From Mariannaea sp. PMI_226 (Eukaryota; Ascomycota; Sordariomycetes; Hypocreales; Nectriaceae), in the NCBI GenBank assembly GCA_024336345.1, contig JANFOG010000003.1:3230501-3294500 (forward strand): a stretch of DNA of 64,000 nucleotides, written 5' to 3'. Every line of letters begins with the position of its first letter. Position 1 is the stretch's first letter. The notes below the pieces were generated by a model that was not told the DNA's origin, made no database searches, and was given only the letters and a program-made list of their open reading frames with translations. The translations under genes and the position numbers were made by a program. Of the stretch, positions 1 to 11,142 are shown in pieces.

Positions 1-555
1 ACGCGCTTTTCCTTTATATCTGTTTTCGAAAAGCTCGGCCTTCGCGCTCACTTGGCGGAAATTTCTCATCAGTCGGAGGTACTCTCGACGGAGGTCATTC
101 TTCGCGGCTCTTTCAGCCCGAAACCGAGCCTTGAAGTAAGCTGCCTTTTCCAACAAGGACAGCCAGGGAGGCCTGCACGTAAAATAGCATTCATTGCTCC
201 AATTAGGCTCTTCGGCATCGTCAAATGCCCAGGCCGGCCCTTCGTCACCGCCTTCATTATCAGAGGGATGGTAGCGGGACGAAATATCGGAAGCACTGTC
301 TGAGTCTGCCGGGTCAGGGTGAGGATCCTCGTTAGGAAGATCAGGTGTCATTTCTTCGTCTGGGTCATCGTCATTGCCATGATCACTGCCATTATTTGGG
401 GGGTCACCAGGGAAATCATCATCAAGACCAGAAAAAGGCGAACCCGAATGCGCATCGGCGTCTTGGGAGTTGTCGTGACTGGAAGTTTGGTCACTGATAT
501 CATCTGAAGGAGTCAGATCAATCTGTTCAATACTTTCATCCTCTGAATCAGCCAT
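1..555 (-). CDS. Acidic, Asp/Ser/Pro-rich protein, partial (runs off the window start)
   Basis: The reading frame opens at an ATG at 555 (followed by Ala-Asp-Ser-Glu-Asp) and stays open for 185 codons to the window edge, with no stop. Residues 1 to about 120 are strongly acidic and low in complexity (runs of D, E, S, P and N, including SDNEGGDEG), and so probably disordered. From about residue 125 the composition changes: a Cys/Trp/Pro patch (CYFTCRPPW) is followed by an Arg/Lys/Glu-rich helical stretch rich in LEKAAYFKARF- and LRREYLRLM-like heptads, which looks like a coiled coil. I do not recognise the family. The ATG is chosen because it is the first in frame and the acidic composition starts there. 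A TATTTAAT sequence about 160 bp upstream on the same strand could be the TATA element. The C-terminus lies outside the window. Confidence 0.6.
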   Translation of the reverse strand, partial: MADSEDESIEQIDLTPSDDISDQTSSHDNSQDADAHSGSPFSGLDDDFPGDPPNNGSDHGNDDDPDEEMTPDLPNEDPHPDPADSDSASDISSRYHPSDNEGGDEGPAWAFDDAEEPNWSNECYFTCRPPWLSLLEKAAYFKARFRAERAAKNDLRREYLRLMRNFRQVSAKAELFENRYKGKAR

Positions 556-1108
556 AGTGTTTGATTATGCTAATAGCTCTTGAGGATTGAGATATGAACA
601 ACGTCCATGACAGGGTTTGGTTTGTAAGGGATAGAGATGGAAGAGATGTTGAGGTGGGTAGTTGTGTGTTGTATGTGTGTGCGTATGTGTGTGGATGGAA
701 AGGAGACGGGATTAAATAGTGCAAAGGCGTAAAGGCCTTAGGGAAACCCTCTTAGGAGCAGCTCTTTGCCTTGCAGGCTAAAGGGTTTGACAGCTTAGGA
801 CCAATACCATAAAGGCACTCAAGACATGCAATGAGCATATGTTTTTGAACCTGAGATAAAAATAATAAGTTGAGAAGCTCAATCTATAATGTTCAACGCT
901 AAAGTGTCGTATTTGCCCTCAAAGTCACCTATAACTCCGTAGTACTCGTACCAGACGCTGACCTGACGATAAAGGAAAATGTATGGTGAAATGTATGTCG
1001 TGCACTGAGCCCGTTGCTTCGGGCTTTTCGCGATTCTCCTCGATATTGTAAGGTCCCATGTTTAAATCTATCCTCCCCTAAGCTCAGAGAAATGCCAAGA
1101 AACTTCAA
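556..1108. other. Intergenic region between the acidic-protein gene and the RTA1 gene
   Basis: No coding potential is seen. It holds a GT-rich microsatellite-like stretch (about 661-694) just upstream of the acidic-protein gene. A 6-bp hairpin, AGCCCG/CGGGCT with loop TTGCTT, lies at 1008-1025, about 85 bp beyond the RTA1 stop codon and so probably in that gene's 3' UTR. Both flanking genes are on the minus strand. Confidence 0.6.
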
Positions 1109-2298
1109 TTAATTGTTCTCGCTGCCCTGAAGTCTATTGATACCCTCCATGGAAATGTTTTCGCTCTTGTCGGTTCCTCGGTCTTGGGTGGTGAGCTCGT
1201 CAAACGGTTGTTCAAGATCCTTGCCGCTTCGACCTCGAGTGAAAACCTTCCCGGGATGACCGAAGTTCAAGAGAATAACAGAGACACACATGATGCTAAG
1301 TTATGTTAGCGATGGCTAGCGTTACGTAGATATTTAGGAGGAATGAGATGGAAATTTGATAAACGAACCATGACTCAAGACCGATAAAAAGACCTTCATC
1401 ACGGAAGATGGCGCTGAAGTAGCCCTGGTTCAGCTCAACAATTCGGTACGCACATCGAATGAGTACAAAGAGAGTTGAGCCGAAAAGAAAAGCGAGGAAT
1501 GTGTACATGGTGTTATCGAGACGGAATCGGGAAGCTGAGCGACGGGCTCGCCACACGTAGTCGATGAATAGGCAACTGAAGATAACCAGAGTAAAGACCT
1601 GGAAGATGAGGCCGGCGAGGGAGATGTGTTCGCCAATTTCCACGTCGTGTTTCGTCTTGCCGACGCAAGAAAGGGCGCCGCCAGCGGCCTGAAGCACGAG
1701 CGAGACAATGTCACAGGGGATAAAGAACCAGTAGAAGAATTTGGGCTTGATGCGTGAGATGCTGGCGTCGATGTGTTCGATGCTACAACAGATGAGGCGT
1801 TAGTCATGCGACCTAGCAGATCAGGGTAGAGTAGTTCTCTTGTAGAGAAGGAGATAGCAGACGTACACTTGTGAGAGCAGAACGTAAATAGCAGAGCAGA
1901 AGAACACGGGAGCAATTGTAATGCAAACTGTCCGACAATCGAGTCAACAAATCGCCCACAGGAAGCACTGGTTTAAGAGCGCAACACATACTAATCTGCA
2001 TTAAGAACCCGTTGAAATCGAATGGATTATGGTGAATGATTAAGCGTCCAATGTATCCGATGATTTCCAGTATACATCCGCAAATCATGCAGGCCATGAA
2101 GCCCCATGTTCTCGTCCGCCAGCCCTGATAGATGTGCACTAACGCCGACAAGCCAAATACGCAGATGAAAACGACATTGGCGGGGATGCTGGGCTGGTAT
2201 CGCAGCAAACTGGCCTCGAGGGGGCAGAGGTCCAGCGTGCAGTTGGCTTGGGGACCGAAGGTGATCAGCCCATTGGGCAACGCGGACATTCGGGACAT
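1109..2298 (-). CDS. RTA1-family (lipid-translocating exporter type) 7TM membrane protein
   Basis: Four exons (2298-1992, 1927-1867, 1782-1369, 1295-1109) joined by introns of 64, 84 and 73 bp give 322 residues in a clean frame. The order of hydrophobic segments and the signatures are those of the fungal RTA1 family: an N-terminal PS(I)PAN segment, YIGRL after the second helix, IAPVFF...AIYVLLSQ, then EHIDASISRIKPKFF, FIPCDIVSLVLQAAGG, and a last helix ending in LNFGHPGKVF. Members are plasma-membrane proteins linked to resistance to toxic lipids and sterol drugs or to phytosphingosine export; the substrate here cannot be read from the sequence. Introns end in ACAG, GTAG and TTAG and have TTGAC/CTAAC branch-like sites. 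The weakest junction is the last one (donor GTTCGT), chosen because it removes an in-frame stop and restores the family's HPG motif. The hydrophilic tail after HPG is typical. Confidence 0.85.
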
Positions 2299-4200
2299 TT
2301 TGAGGGTTGCTTGTCAAGATGAAGTTGTTTTTAGAGGCCTGCTGTGTGTTTTGATTCCTAGGAAGTTATAATTTGGAGCTCATTAAAGAAGGACTTTGTT
2401 GTGTTGGAACTTTTGTGCTCTGTGTAGTGGGCTATTAGACGCTGCTGTTGCAGAGGGAGCGGATATAGATCGACCTCACAACAAAATAATACAGGGCCAG
2501 GGGAGAGAGAAGGATGGGGAAGCCTATATACTTCCGGCCAACAGATGCTTCCAGATCTCTGGAAGTTTTCTTCGCTGGCCGGAGCCTCACTGTCTCCCCG
2601 GGTCCGCAGGTCTAAAAGTCCGTTCCCCTTGCTCCAAGCGTGCCCCATCTTGTCATTGTTACGATTATCCACACAGCTGCAAGACTACGAGCTTAAATGA
2701 CATGTGGCCGTCAAGAGAGGAATAATACATGCTGCAGTTGGGGGAAGTTTAAAAAATACTAGACATCATATACGATAAGTTGAGGAGACGTAGGTGACGT
2801 TTCCTGCCGCCTACGGAATTCAAGAATGTACAGATATGCTTGACTGAGCCACCAAGGCGGGCAACTTTTTTCCTTTTTTTTTCTATTCCGCATTAAAATT
2901 TTGCTTCGAAGAGTCCTGACATCTCACTAGTGTCGGAACGGTCCCGTAACGGGCGGAGACGATCAAATTCTCCGGCGCTCCGTATGGAATCAGAAAGCCG
3001 GAGCCGTTCCGTCGAGGGTGTGGTGGTCAGGACGGCATCCTGCGGATGTCCGCGGACAGCCGGCCTCAAGAAAAAAAAAGGGTAGACTTTGTTTCTCATT
3101 GTATGGTCAGTTCATGAAGAGGTATAGCGTCCAAGCTTCCAATGCAGATGACAGTTCGGGTGAGCTCCTTATATAGACAGTTGATCTAAGAAATGAGGCA
3201 TATTGTTGAAGAGCTGCTGCATATCTGACTCCTGTTTCATCATTATTAGAACGTCATCGTTATGGATTCTGCGTTTATCGAGTACGAGAAATATCATGAA
3301 CAGTGTTAATTTTCCTACGTAAGAAGTATAGGGTAAGCAAAGGACCAACGTGTGTCAGCCAGTGTATGGTTCTCTCATGAGTCTTCCGAGATGCCTTGAG
3401 TCAATTGTGCATATGAGACTCAAGCTTGGTTTACTTTCCATGTTCTGTCCCTCTTACTGACATGTGAGGCAATGTGTGAATCCAAATTGCATTGTTTATA
3501 GACGCAGTCCATGATGGGGTAATCGCAAGAGGACTCGAGGAATTCATGGCATCCAGGAAGTGGCGTAAACACAACCACAACTATTGAAGCTGTGAAGTTC
3601 ACAACGTCCTTGACAAGAAACTTAATGCCAAGTATTCATTTACCGCTAATTTCGGGAGGAAAGAAAACCCAGAAAGAGTCAGAATCGTACCACCATACTG
3701 CCCTTAGCTCTGCCGTATTAGGTAGGGAACGGGCTTCGGAGAGAAATTTCGATGCATCATCCGTCTTGAGATTTCCCCCATTTTTCTCTTCTTGATGCGA
3801 CTAAGCGCCTGCGGGTGGTTTCAGAGAGGTAAGTCATGTGGACACAGAGAGGGCCTCATGACGGCGGGGTGGACGGGTGGGGGGATGTCATGATTGTGAA
3901 GCCTATTTTTGTGGCTTTATATAGTGTAAAGTACGTGCTGGTGTGTGCCTCACGAGATCACGAGAGCGAGTTGAAATGATTTGTGCGGGGCATGGACCGA
4001 TAGCACCACGAATGGTTCTAAATTGTTGCCTATGTAAGAAGCCAATGGTATATAGTCGCAGTAAAACACAGCCACCAGCCTGCGTTCATCGTTATTGTGA
4101 TGAACGACGCAGGCTCGCTTCCAAAGTTTCGGTAACTCTTACTACCTACTCAAGAGATACAAAAAGATTGCACACAAACTTTGTCCAGATTGTAAGCCCT
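2299..4200. other. Intergenic region upstream of RTA1-family gene
   Basis: No convincing gene; the open frames here lack recognisable sequence and overlap on both strands. A locally GC-rich block at about 2930-3065 carries several CGG/CCG triplets, including the 11-bp palindrome CCCGTAACGGG at 2943-2953. A long imperfect hairpin sits at 4079-4113 (separate entry). The first few hundred bases above 2298 should hold the RTA1 promoter. Confidence 0.55.
4079..4113. other. Imperfect hairpin in the presumed 3' UTR of the 99-residue protein gene
   Basis: The left arm CCTGCGTTCATC (4079-4090) pairs with the right arm GATGAACGACGCAGG (4099-4113) over 12 bp, with a 3-nt bulge (CGA) in the right arm and the loop GTTATTGT. 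It lies about 90 bp beyond the stop codon of the minus-strand gene at 4201-4605, so it is likely transcribed as 3' UTR. A role in mRNA stability or 3'-end formation is inference only. Confidence 0.4.
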
Positions 4201-4605
4201 TTACTGTGTTTTCTTACCCTCAGCGAGCCGCCTGCCCTGGGCTGTGAATCGAACGTAGGCAAAGGCACCCAATGCGCCGATCGTAATGAGAACTATGTTT
4301 CCTGGATAGGAGATTCCTTATCAGTATCTTTATTTCCACAACAAGGAGATGACAACGAAACCGATCTCTCAGCCCATAGAGAGCCGTAGATGTAGATAAA
4401 ACTTACCAGTAATAAACTTGCCTACACCGCCAGCGGCTTTCACCATTCCCGAAGCTACATCGCCGACGAGGGTGAAGAGCCCGGTGACAAAGCCAACGAT
4501 GGCTGAAACCAAAGACTGAACAATATCGTAGCCGGTCGCAACAAGAGCGACGATTAGCTCGTAGATGGAGTAGAAGAAGTCGTGAATAGCGTCGATGAAA
4601 CCCAT
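4201..4605 (-). CDS. Conserved-looking small hydrophobic protein, 99 residues
   Basis: Two exons, 4605-4407 and 4301-4201, flank a 105-bp intron with perfect GTAAGT donor and CCAG acceptor; the spliced frame gives 99 residues. The N-terminus (MGFIDAIHDFFYSIYELI) is amphipathic. Residues about 15-60 form continuous hydrophobic/small-residue helix with Gly/Ala/Val spacing (VSAIVGFVTGLFTLVGDVASG), and residues 68-85 form a second hydrophobic stretch (NIVLITIGALGAFAYVRF). The tail is basic (GRRLAEGKKTQ). The protein is likely membrane-inserted or surface-bound, with no signal peptide cleavage motif. I do not recognise the family. A TATA element (TATAAAAA on this strand, 4720-4713) is about 110 bp upstream, with ATF/CREB-type sites further up, so stress-responsive expression is plausible. 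Confidence 0.75.
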
Positions 4606-4712
4606 CTTGTAGAGATATGTGTGAACAACGTTGTAATATTCTAATACCGTAAACCGGGATTTTATAATATGATTCAGGCAGAATTTATTGAATATCCGAA
4701 AGAGGCCATTCC

Positions 4713-4720
4713 TTTTTATA
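4713..4720 (-). promoter_or_regulatory. TATA box of the 99-residue protein gene
   Basis: TATAAAAA read on the minus strand lies 108-115 bp upstream of the ATG at 4605. It is a full TATA consensus, uncommon for housekeeping fungal genes and typical of strongly regulated ones. Confidence 0.5.
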
Positions 4721-4777
4721 AAGAGAAGATAGAACAATACTTGGATTCAAGCTGCACGCTTTCTAGAACCAGAGTCG

Positions 4778-4839
4778 TGACGTCGGTCATGCCCAGTTGT
4801 CACGCTGTGATGGTCGATAGCAAGGCGCATGTGACGTCA
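4778..4839. promoter_or_regulatory. ATF/CREB (CRE) sites: TGACGTCG and TGACGTCA
   Basis: TGACGTCG is at 4778-4785 and the perfect palindrome TGACGTCA is at 4832-4839, 46 bp apart and about 175-235 bp upstream of the ATG at 4605. TGACGTCA is the binding site of Atf1/CREB-type bZIP factors, which act downstream of the stress MAP kinase in fungi. That they control the 99-residue protein gene is inferred from position and orientation. Confidence 0.5.
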
Positions 4840-6898
4840 GAGAGACAAACGAGAGGCGAATCACACGACACCCAATTTTCCTCTTTAGGAAGGGTTACTT
4901 ATTGATAGGGTTTATTGATTTAGTATTATGCGTAGATTATTTACCTATGCTCCTACTAATTTTCCGTGTGTGTCGCTTGTAGCTTGTGTTCTGTAGGTGA
5001 TTCATTGAGGTCAGGCAAGTTAAAGCAATCAGAACTGCCATGGGTTGGGGGGTGGGTGATTGGCGCTGGGGCGATCCAAGTCTCTGACGTGAGCTGCTGG
5101 CCCAGAAAAGGAAAACGTTTCAACCTTGACAGCCCCAATTAGTCTGACCTGTATTACATAGTATTGGGTATTTGATGCAAAAGTGATATGTATTTATATT
5201 CTGGCGGGAAATTAACATTCCTACTGAATAAATCTACGACAATAGTTGCATACTTCCTATTCGATCCTAGAGGTGGATGGTTGCAATTATCTCTGAGGCT
5301 GTATGAAGTACACAAATTCTCACACAATATTCGCCTCCCTCATATGTCATCTGTACTACTCAAGAAGTAGTCGTTGGTGAGTAAACTGCTTTCATTTAAG
5401 CTTGGTAATCTGATAGCCGAGGTAAATACAAGGTAGACGATGGCAAAAAATATCATTTGCAGATACGAAGACAAGAAAGCCGAACCAACGAAGTGAGATT
5501 GCAGAGTCTGACCTTGGACATCAATATTTTGCCCCCCCTGCTGTAATTCGTACCATAATAGTGTATGTGGCGCTGGTGCAAGCTGGCTCGCTTATTGACC
5601 CAACGCCAATAGTCAGGTACCGTCTGTTTGGTTGTAACGTCGCCCCGTCCCGCCAGTCTTGTCACCTCTTATTACTTCGTACGGTACAAACTATTAGCTA
5701 TCTTACCTTACCTACTGACCTAATTACGGGCCAACAAAAAATCGGGGATGGATGAAGTGAGGTCGGTCCACATCAAGCCTCGAAGCGGTGCCTAGTAGTC
5801 CGTTAGAACACTGTCGAATTGCCCACAGAGTAATCTGACATATACCAGCGAAGGCGTCGTACTCTATACAGAATCAGAAAACCAGTACGCGGTATGGCCC
5901 TTGAGCAGCAGATGACTCTTCCTTTCGTAAAGAATCTCCCCCCCCTTCCCTTTGCCCCTCGCCACGACTGATTGAGACGGCCAAGAACCAAGAGATGATG
6001 AACCTCGTGGTATTGTTCAAAACGGTGGTGACAGATAAGATGAGATGGTCAGGGGGCGCTCGTCCAAACGGGGCCCTAAATGGGGGCCCGAACGGGGGCC
6101 GGCAGCTGGCTTGCAGGGACTCTGGAGCTAGGGACAAGCTGGGGCACAGGCATGAATGGCCCTAGACCTGCGGCCGTGGTGGTGAAGAGGCACCAATGGC
6201 ACGGAATAGCAGCAAAAGCCTGCAGGTTATCTCCACGTGATCCTTGTTTACCTGTGGGAACCGCGCTTGGGATTGGATGTGGTCAATACCGTAGTAAAAG
6301 ATTGCTTTTGCGCAAAGAGAGACCCGACTTACTTTGTTGGATGTAGCGCCGGTAGAGGATGATGGGGGATCGTACGAAGCAGCCACTCACCTTAGTACCT
6401 AGCTTCGGTACCATAGTCAGGTAATCTGTACATACACAGTAGTAGTTATTTGTCCTTGTTGGCTTACCCAGCAAAAGGGGGCAGTCTTTGCAACAAAATA
6501 CTAAAAAAGATATTCCCCTACAACCTTGTGCTTCTTCTTTTTGTATGGGGGTTGCCCTTTTGTCTTCCTTTGTTTTCTTCTATTTTTTCTCTCTCGCTGT
6601 TCTTCAAGACGCCATCCCGCGAGCTAGCTGGTTCGTTCCCGCCTTTGCAGTTTGGTGTTCCCGTCCACCCGCCAACACTAAGACATGCTAGTTCCCTGTG
6701 TGTGTGCATTCTAAGCTCGCTCCTGTCGCCCCTCCATCAAAATACCACCTTCCCCCCCCCTGTGATCGTGGGACTTCCCATGTTTTCTGCTTTTCCCACA
6801 GCAGACGCACCCAGTACATATCCGTCACCCAGACTTATACACCAGATTCTAGATTCTCTTCTGTTCGCAGGCCTGTTTTTGCCATTTGCTGTGAGACC
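4840..6898. other. Intergenic region between divergent 99-residue-protein and LRR-protein genes
   Basis: No gene is seen. A G-rich stretch with repeated GGGGGCC-type blocks lies at about 6050-6110. From about 6510 to 6898 the plus strand is pyrimidine-rich with runs of C and T, typical of fungal promoters and 5' leaders, and ends at the ATG of the LRR gene. A CTGTTCGCAG at about 6861-6870 could be the acceptor of a 5'-UTR intron. Confidence 0.5.
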
Positions 6899-9800
6899 AT
6901 GGAGGATTCCTCCCAGAAGCGCATGAGCGCAATCCCGCGTCTCTCCAAGCTTCCTAGACCCCCCTCTGGCATTCCCAAGCCAGCACCGACCGCAACGCTC
7001 CCCGTCCCTCGACCGACCTCGACGTCCACAGTTCGTCCGAAACCATCCCGTGAGAGTCTGGGCGGCGAGCTTCGGAATCCGCGATTGCGTCCTTCACTAT
7101 CAAACAACCAGCTGCGCAGTAGCATTGGCGGCCCCGGTGACTTGCGAAACCCCAGGCTTAGACCCGCGATATCACGAGAGCACCTCAATCCGGCTTCAAG
7201 ACGCACTTCTCTTGCCGCTCGACCTCCACCACACTCAATTTCACCTCGACCTAGCTTGGGCCGTCCTCCCTCCACCCCAGAAAAAGACCATGACATCGAT
7301 GAGCAGTCAACAACGCCACCATTTGACCCTCCTGGCGGCGCTCTTGCCCAGGAAGCTGATGGCCATATTTTTCGACGGCAATTGACGCTTACACGAAGAC
7401 CATCTGAGGTCTTTGTTGCATCCCCCTTTCAGAGTCCAGGACAAGTTCGGATCCCTGATAATGCAGACCAACTTGACCTACCTGTCATGCCGTCCGCCGA
7501 CGACGACAGCGACCTCCTGCCATCTTTCGATGCCTTCAAATCCCGCTCAAGCAAGCCGAGACCCTCGCTTAGTGAACGAACCATTGAAACATTAGCTCAA
7601 ATCCCGTCATCCCCAGCATTGGGTAAGAAATCTTCACTGTTCTTCGATCATGGTCGACCAAGCTCTCGTACGGACGGTAGGCCAAGGTCGAGAGCTGATA
7701 GTACCGGTTCGCGACCCGGCTCCAGCTACACATCAGATGGCTCGGTGAGATTACCATCGAGATCTGGGAGCCGACCAGGATCCAGCTCTGGCCAGCAAGA
7801 TGCAGGCATTTCCAATTTCAGAGCGTCTATAAACTCTTACAAGAACCCCCTGGCCACTATTCAGGGAACCCCTCAACGGAGGGTTTCTGGAATACAAGCC
7901 AACAAAATGCCTAAAGCTCTTGCTCCTGGCTCTCGCACCAGTTTTGCATCCTCATCGAAGCTGCCATCCCGTTCTGATGGTAGGAGCCCTAGTCCCGTAA
8001 AGCAGACCATGAGCCCCCAAAAGGTTCGACCCAAGACGGTAGCTGCTCGACCCGTCAAGCCAAAGGGGTCAGTTAACGGCCTGTTCAAGAAACCATCTCT
8101 GCCTGCCATCGACCGGTCTGCAGCTCACAATAACGAGGCAAGCAGTGGGAAGTCCTGGGACGGCAGTATCCCACCCCCTACTCTCTCAACGCCAAGTAAG
8201 CCAGGAGCTCGAGCTACTCTCTCTGCTTCCGGCGAATCCTCAACACCTGATTCTAGCCGGAAGTCATCTGCTGCACTACGTGACCAAATTGCCAAAGCTA
8301 AGGCTGCGAGACGAGCTGAAATTCAGCGAGCTTCTGCTCCCCAGCCCCAAGAGGAACAAGAAACCCCAATCATTCCTGTGGATGATGGCTTTGATTTTGG
8401 CATGAACTATGTCGATCCATTCAACCAAAGCAAAGGGGAGAGTCCTAAGAAGAAGGTACTTCAGCAGCGTGTAAACGCTGCTAGAACCTCAGGCCGCTTG
8501 AACATCGCAGCTCTCAATCTCAAGGAAATCCCCGTGGAGGTAATGAAGATGTACGACCTCGAGAATATTGGAGCACATGACGGAAGCTGGGCTGAAAGTG
8601 TGGATCTCACCCGGTTCATTGCTGCCGACAATGAATTTGAAGAGCTGGACGAGTTTATTTTCCCGGACACCAACCCCTCCTCGTTTAATGACGATCAAGC
8701 GAATCAGGGCAATATCTTTGGTGGCCTCGAGACTCTGGATTTGCATGGTAATCTTCTTACTGGGGTGCCGCTCGGTCTTCGGCGGTTGAACTATCTGACA
8801 TCATTGAATCTGGTGAGTTAACACTAGCTAATGGTTTACTGGGTGATCTATAAGTTTTATCTGACATATTCGCAGTCAAATAACCGCCTTACCAACAACA
8901 GCCTAGATACAATTGCGCAAGTCGGCTCACTTCGAGATCTCAAGCTTGCAAACAATCTCTTTTTTGGACCTCTCAATTCCAATCTTTCCAACATCACTGA
9001 ACTGGAAATCCTCGATGTGCACGGAAATAATATCTCCGCCCTCCCCCGAGATATCGAGAACATGACGCACCTCCGTATTCTCAACCTGAGCGAAAACAGC
9101 TTTGAGTCATTGCCCTTTGATACTTTGGCTACATTGCCGTTGACGGAGCTAAATCTGAGAAAGAACAAGCTCAAGGGAACGCTCATCGAAGAACCTATCG
9201 CGACCCTACCCCAACTACAAACTCTGGACGTATCGTCAAACCAACTAACCCGACTGGTTCCGTTGGGTTCGGGCATCGAACTCCCTAATCTTCATTCCCT
9301 CTCGCTTTCAATGAACCGCCTACAGGGACTGCCTGACATGACATCATGGGCGAGTCTCCTTACGCTCACAGTCGATGAGAACAGTATTTCTAGTATCCCC
9401 AACAGTTTTACCAGTCTTGAGAAGCTTCGACATGCCGATTTCTCCAGCAATGACATTCGCGTTGTTCCACCAGAGATTTCTAGGATGGAGAGTCTTTCCA
9501 TGATCCGGTTAAGCGGCAACCCTCTTCGCGACAAGAAGTTCCTATCGATTACGACAGACGACCTCAAGGGGATCTTGGCGGGCAGACTGGAGCCACCACC
9601 ACCATACCAGGAGCCTGCCGGATCTGTTGGAATCCTGGATATCCTGGGAGATGCAAAGGTGCCGGAGGTAAGTAATAGGCGGGCTCTGTCCTCGGCTCTT
9701 CCGGCCGAGGGTTTGCCGCATGAGGAAGATGATAGTCGATCAGATGATGACTTTACGACTCCCCCACAGAGTCCCTCACGATCCCGCTCGCATACCGTGT

Positions 9801-10531
9801 CAAGTCGTCGATCACGATCTCACACCGGCTCCAACCAGAGCTGGCCGGTCAAGCCTGGTGGTGTACTTGACAGATCCCGAACCGAGTCGTCCTCCTTGCA
9901 CCCTGTGGTGTGCTCGGAAGTCGCCGCCGAACATAAAATTCGAGACGTATTCTTGCAACACAACCTATTTGCCATTTTCCCCAACTCACTCGGTTTCTTT
10001 GCGGCAACTCTTACCACCTTATCATTATCACATAACCAGCTTGTTGGAGAGACTTATTTGACCGAGGAGCTAGAGCTGCCTGCACTAAAGGAGCTCAATC
10101 TCTCTTCTAATCATATTACTGGCCTAAGCCCTTTGACAAAGTTCCTGAAAGCAATGAAGCTGGAGAAGATGGATATCTCAATTAACCGGCTAAACGCTCT
10201 CCCAACCAATCTCAAGGAATCATTCCCGAGCCTCAACGTCCTCTTGGTGGCCAACAACCACATTGTTGACCTTGAGCCGGAAATGATCAAGGGGCTCAAA
10301 ATAGTAGACGCCAGCAGCAACGATATTGCCCATCTCAACCCTCGGATAGGATTACTGGGTGGCCCAGGTGGCCTTGAGAGATTGGATGTGACAGGTAATC
10401 GATTTAGAATCCCTCGATGGAATGTGTTGGAGCGTGGTACAGAAGCCACGCTTCGGTGGCTTCGCGGACGTGTGCCTGTAGCGGAAATGGCGGCTTGGAA
10501 GGGGGACGATGAAGAGCCCGAGATGGATTAG
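6899..10531 (+). CDS. Leucine-rich-repeat protein (LRRC40-like), 1189 residues
   Basis: Exons 6899-8812 and 8876-10531 are joined across a 63-bp intron (GTGAGT...CGCAG, branch CTGAC) that falls between LTSLNL and SNNRLT, so one LRR is restored across the junction. The ATG at 6899 is the first in frame and has a good context (ACCATGG). Residues 1 to about 525 are Ser/Pro/Arg-rich and low in complexity, with PRLSKLPRPPSGIPKP- and SRSGSRPGSS-type repeats, and are likely disordered. Residues about 527-875 and about 990-1180 are tandem LRRs (LxxLxLxxNxL pattern). A second disordered insert (about 876-990, with SRSRSHTVSSRRSRSHTG) separates the blocks. The C-terminus (NRFRIPRWNVLERGT...LRWLRGRVP) resembles the end of animal LRRC40. 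LRR blocks mediate protein binding; the partner is unknown. The name is by resemblance only. Confidence 0.85.
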
Positions 10532-11142
10532 ATGTGTGAAAAAGCAGGCGTTGCATTGGCTTGGGAAAATCATGTTGCATCGAAAAAGTATGAGACAAGG
10601 CACTTTGATGACATGCTTTGGCGTGATATCTGATTCATTTGGTACATGTTTAGACCTTAGAGGAACCCACATAGTACTTATTATAATCTGTGCGGCCTAG
10701 CTCGTACAATATGTTAATTAACTACATATCTACATATCGTAGATGGGATGAATATGGTTCCCTTCGAAGGAAATTGTCTGATGCTGCTGTTGTTGATAGG
10801 TTGAGACTCGGGTGACGAGGACCAGCTCCTACCTTGGGAACCATCTTGCATTCTGTTGCTGCAACAGGAAAGTGCCTTGTTTCGGATAATTAGCAGCAGC
10901 AATGCAAGCATGATGACGTCTGTCAAGGTTCAAGTGAAGTCTACCCAGCATCTGATCTTTTCGGGCTTGACCACTCTTCGTCAAGCAGTCTGAAACGATG
11001 TCGTAGCAACATCAACACAGCAGTTTCTACGCATTCCTTTTACTCAGCTGCAACACAGTGCAACCAACCAGCCGCAAATCCAGTGCACAAAGACGTCATA
11101 TTACCTCAGAGGACGGTTTCTGTCAGAAAGCCCCCAACCAAC
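10532..11142. other. Intergenic region, LRR gene 3' end to membrane-protein promoter
   Basis: No gene is seen. The proximal part is the 3' UTR of the LRR gene. From about 10960 the sequence is CA/CT-rich and leads into the small membrane-protein gene. A half CRE-like ATGACGTCTG occurs at about 10912-10921. Confidence 0.5.

Noticed and set aside
1008..1025. Hairpin followed by TTTT as a bacterial-type terminator
   Set aside because: The DNA is fungal (introns, families); it is probably only a 3'-UTR hairpin.
2358..2725. Overlapping frames on both strands upstream of the RTA1 gene
   Set aside because: Position is promoter of RTA1; no recognisable protein sequence.
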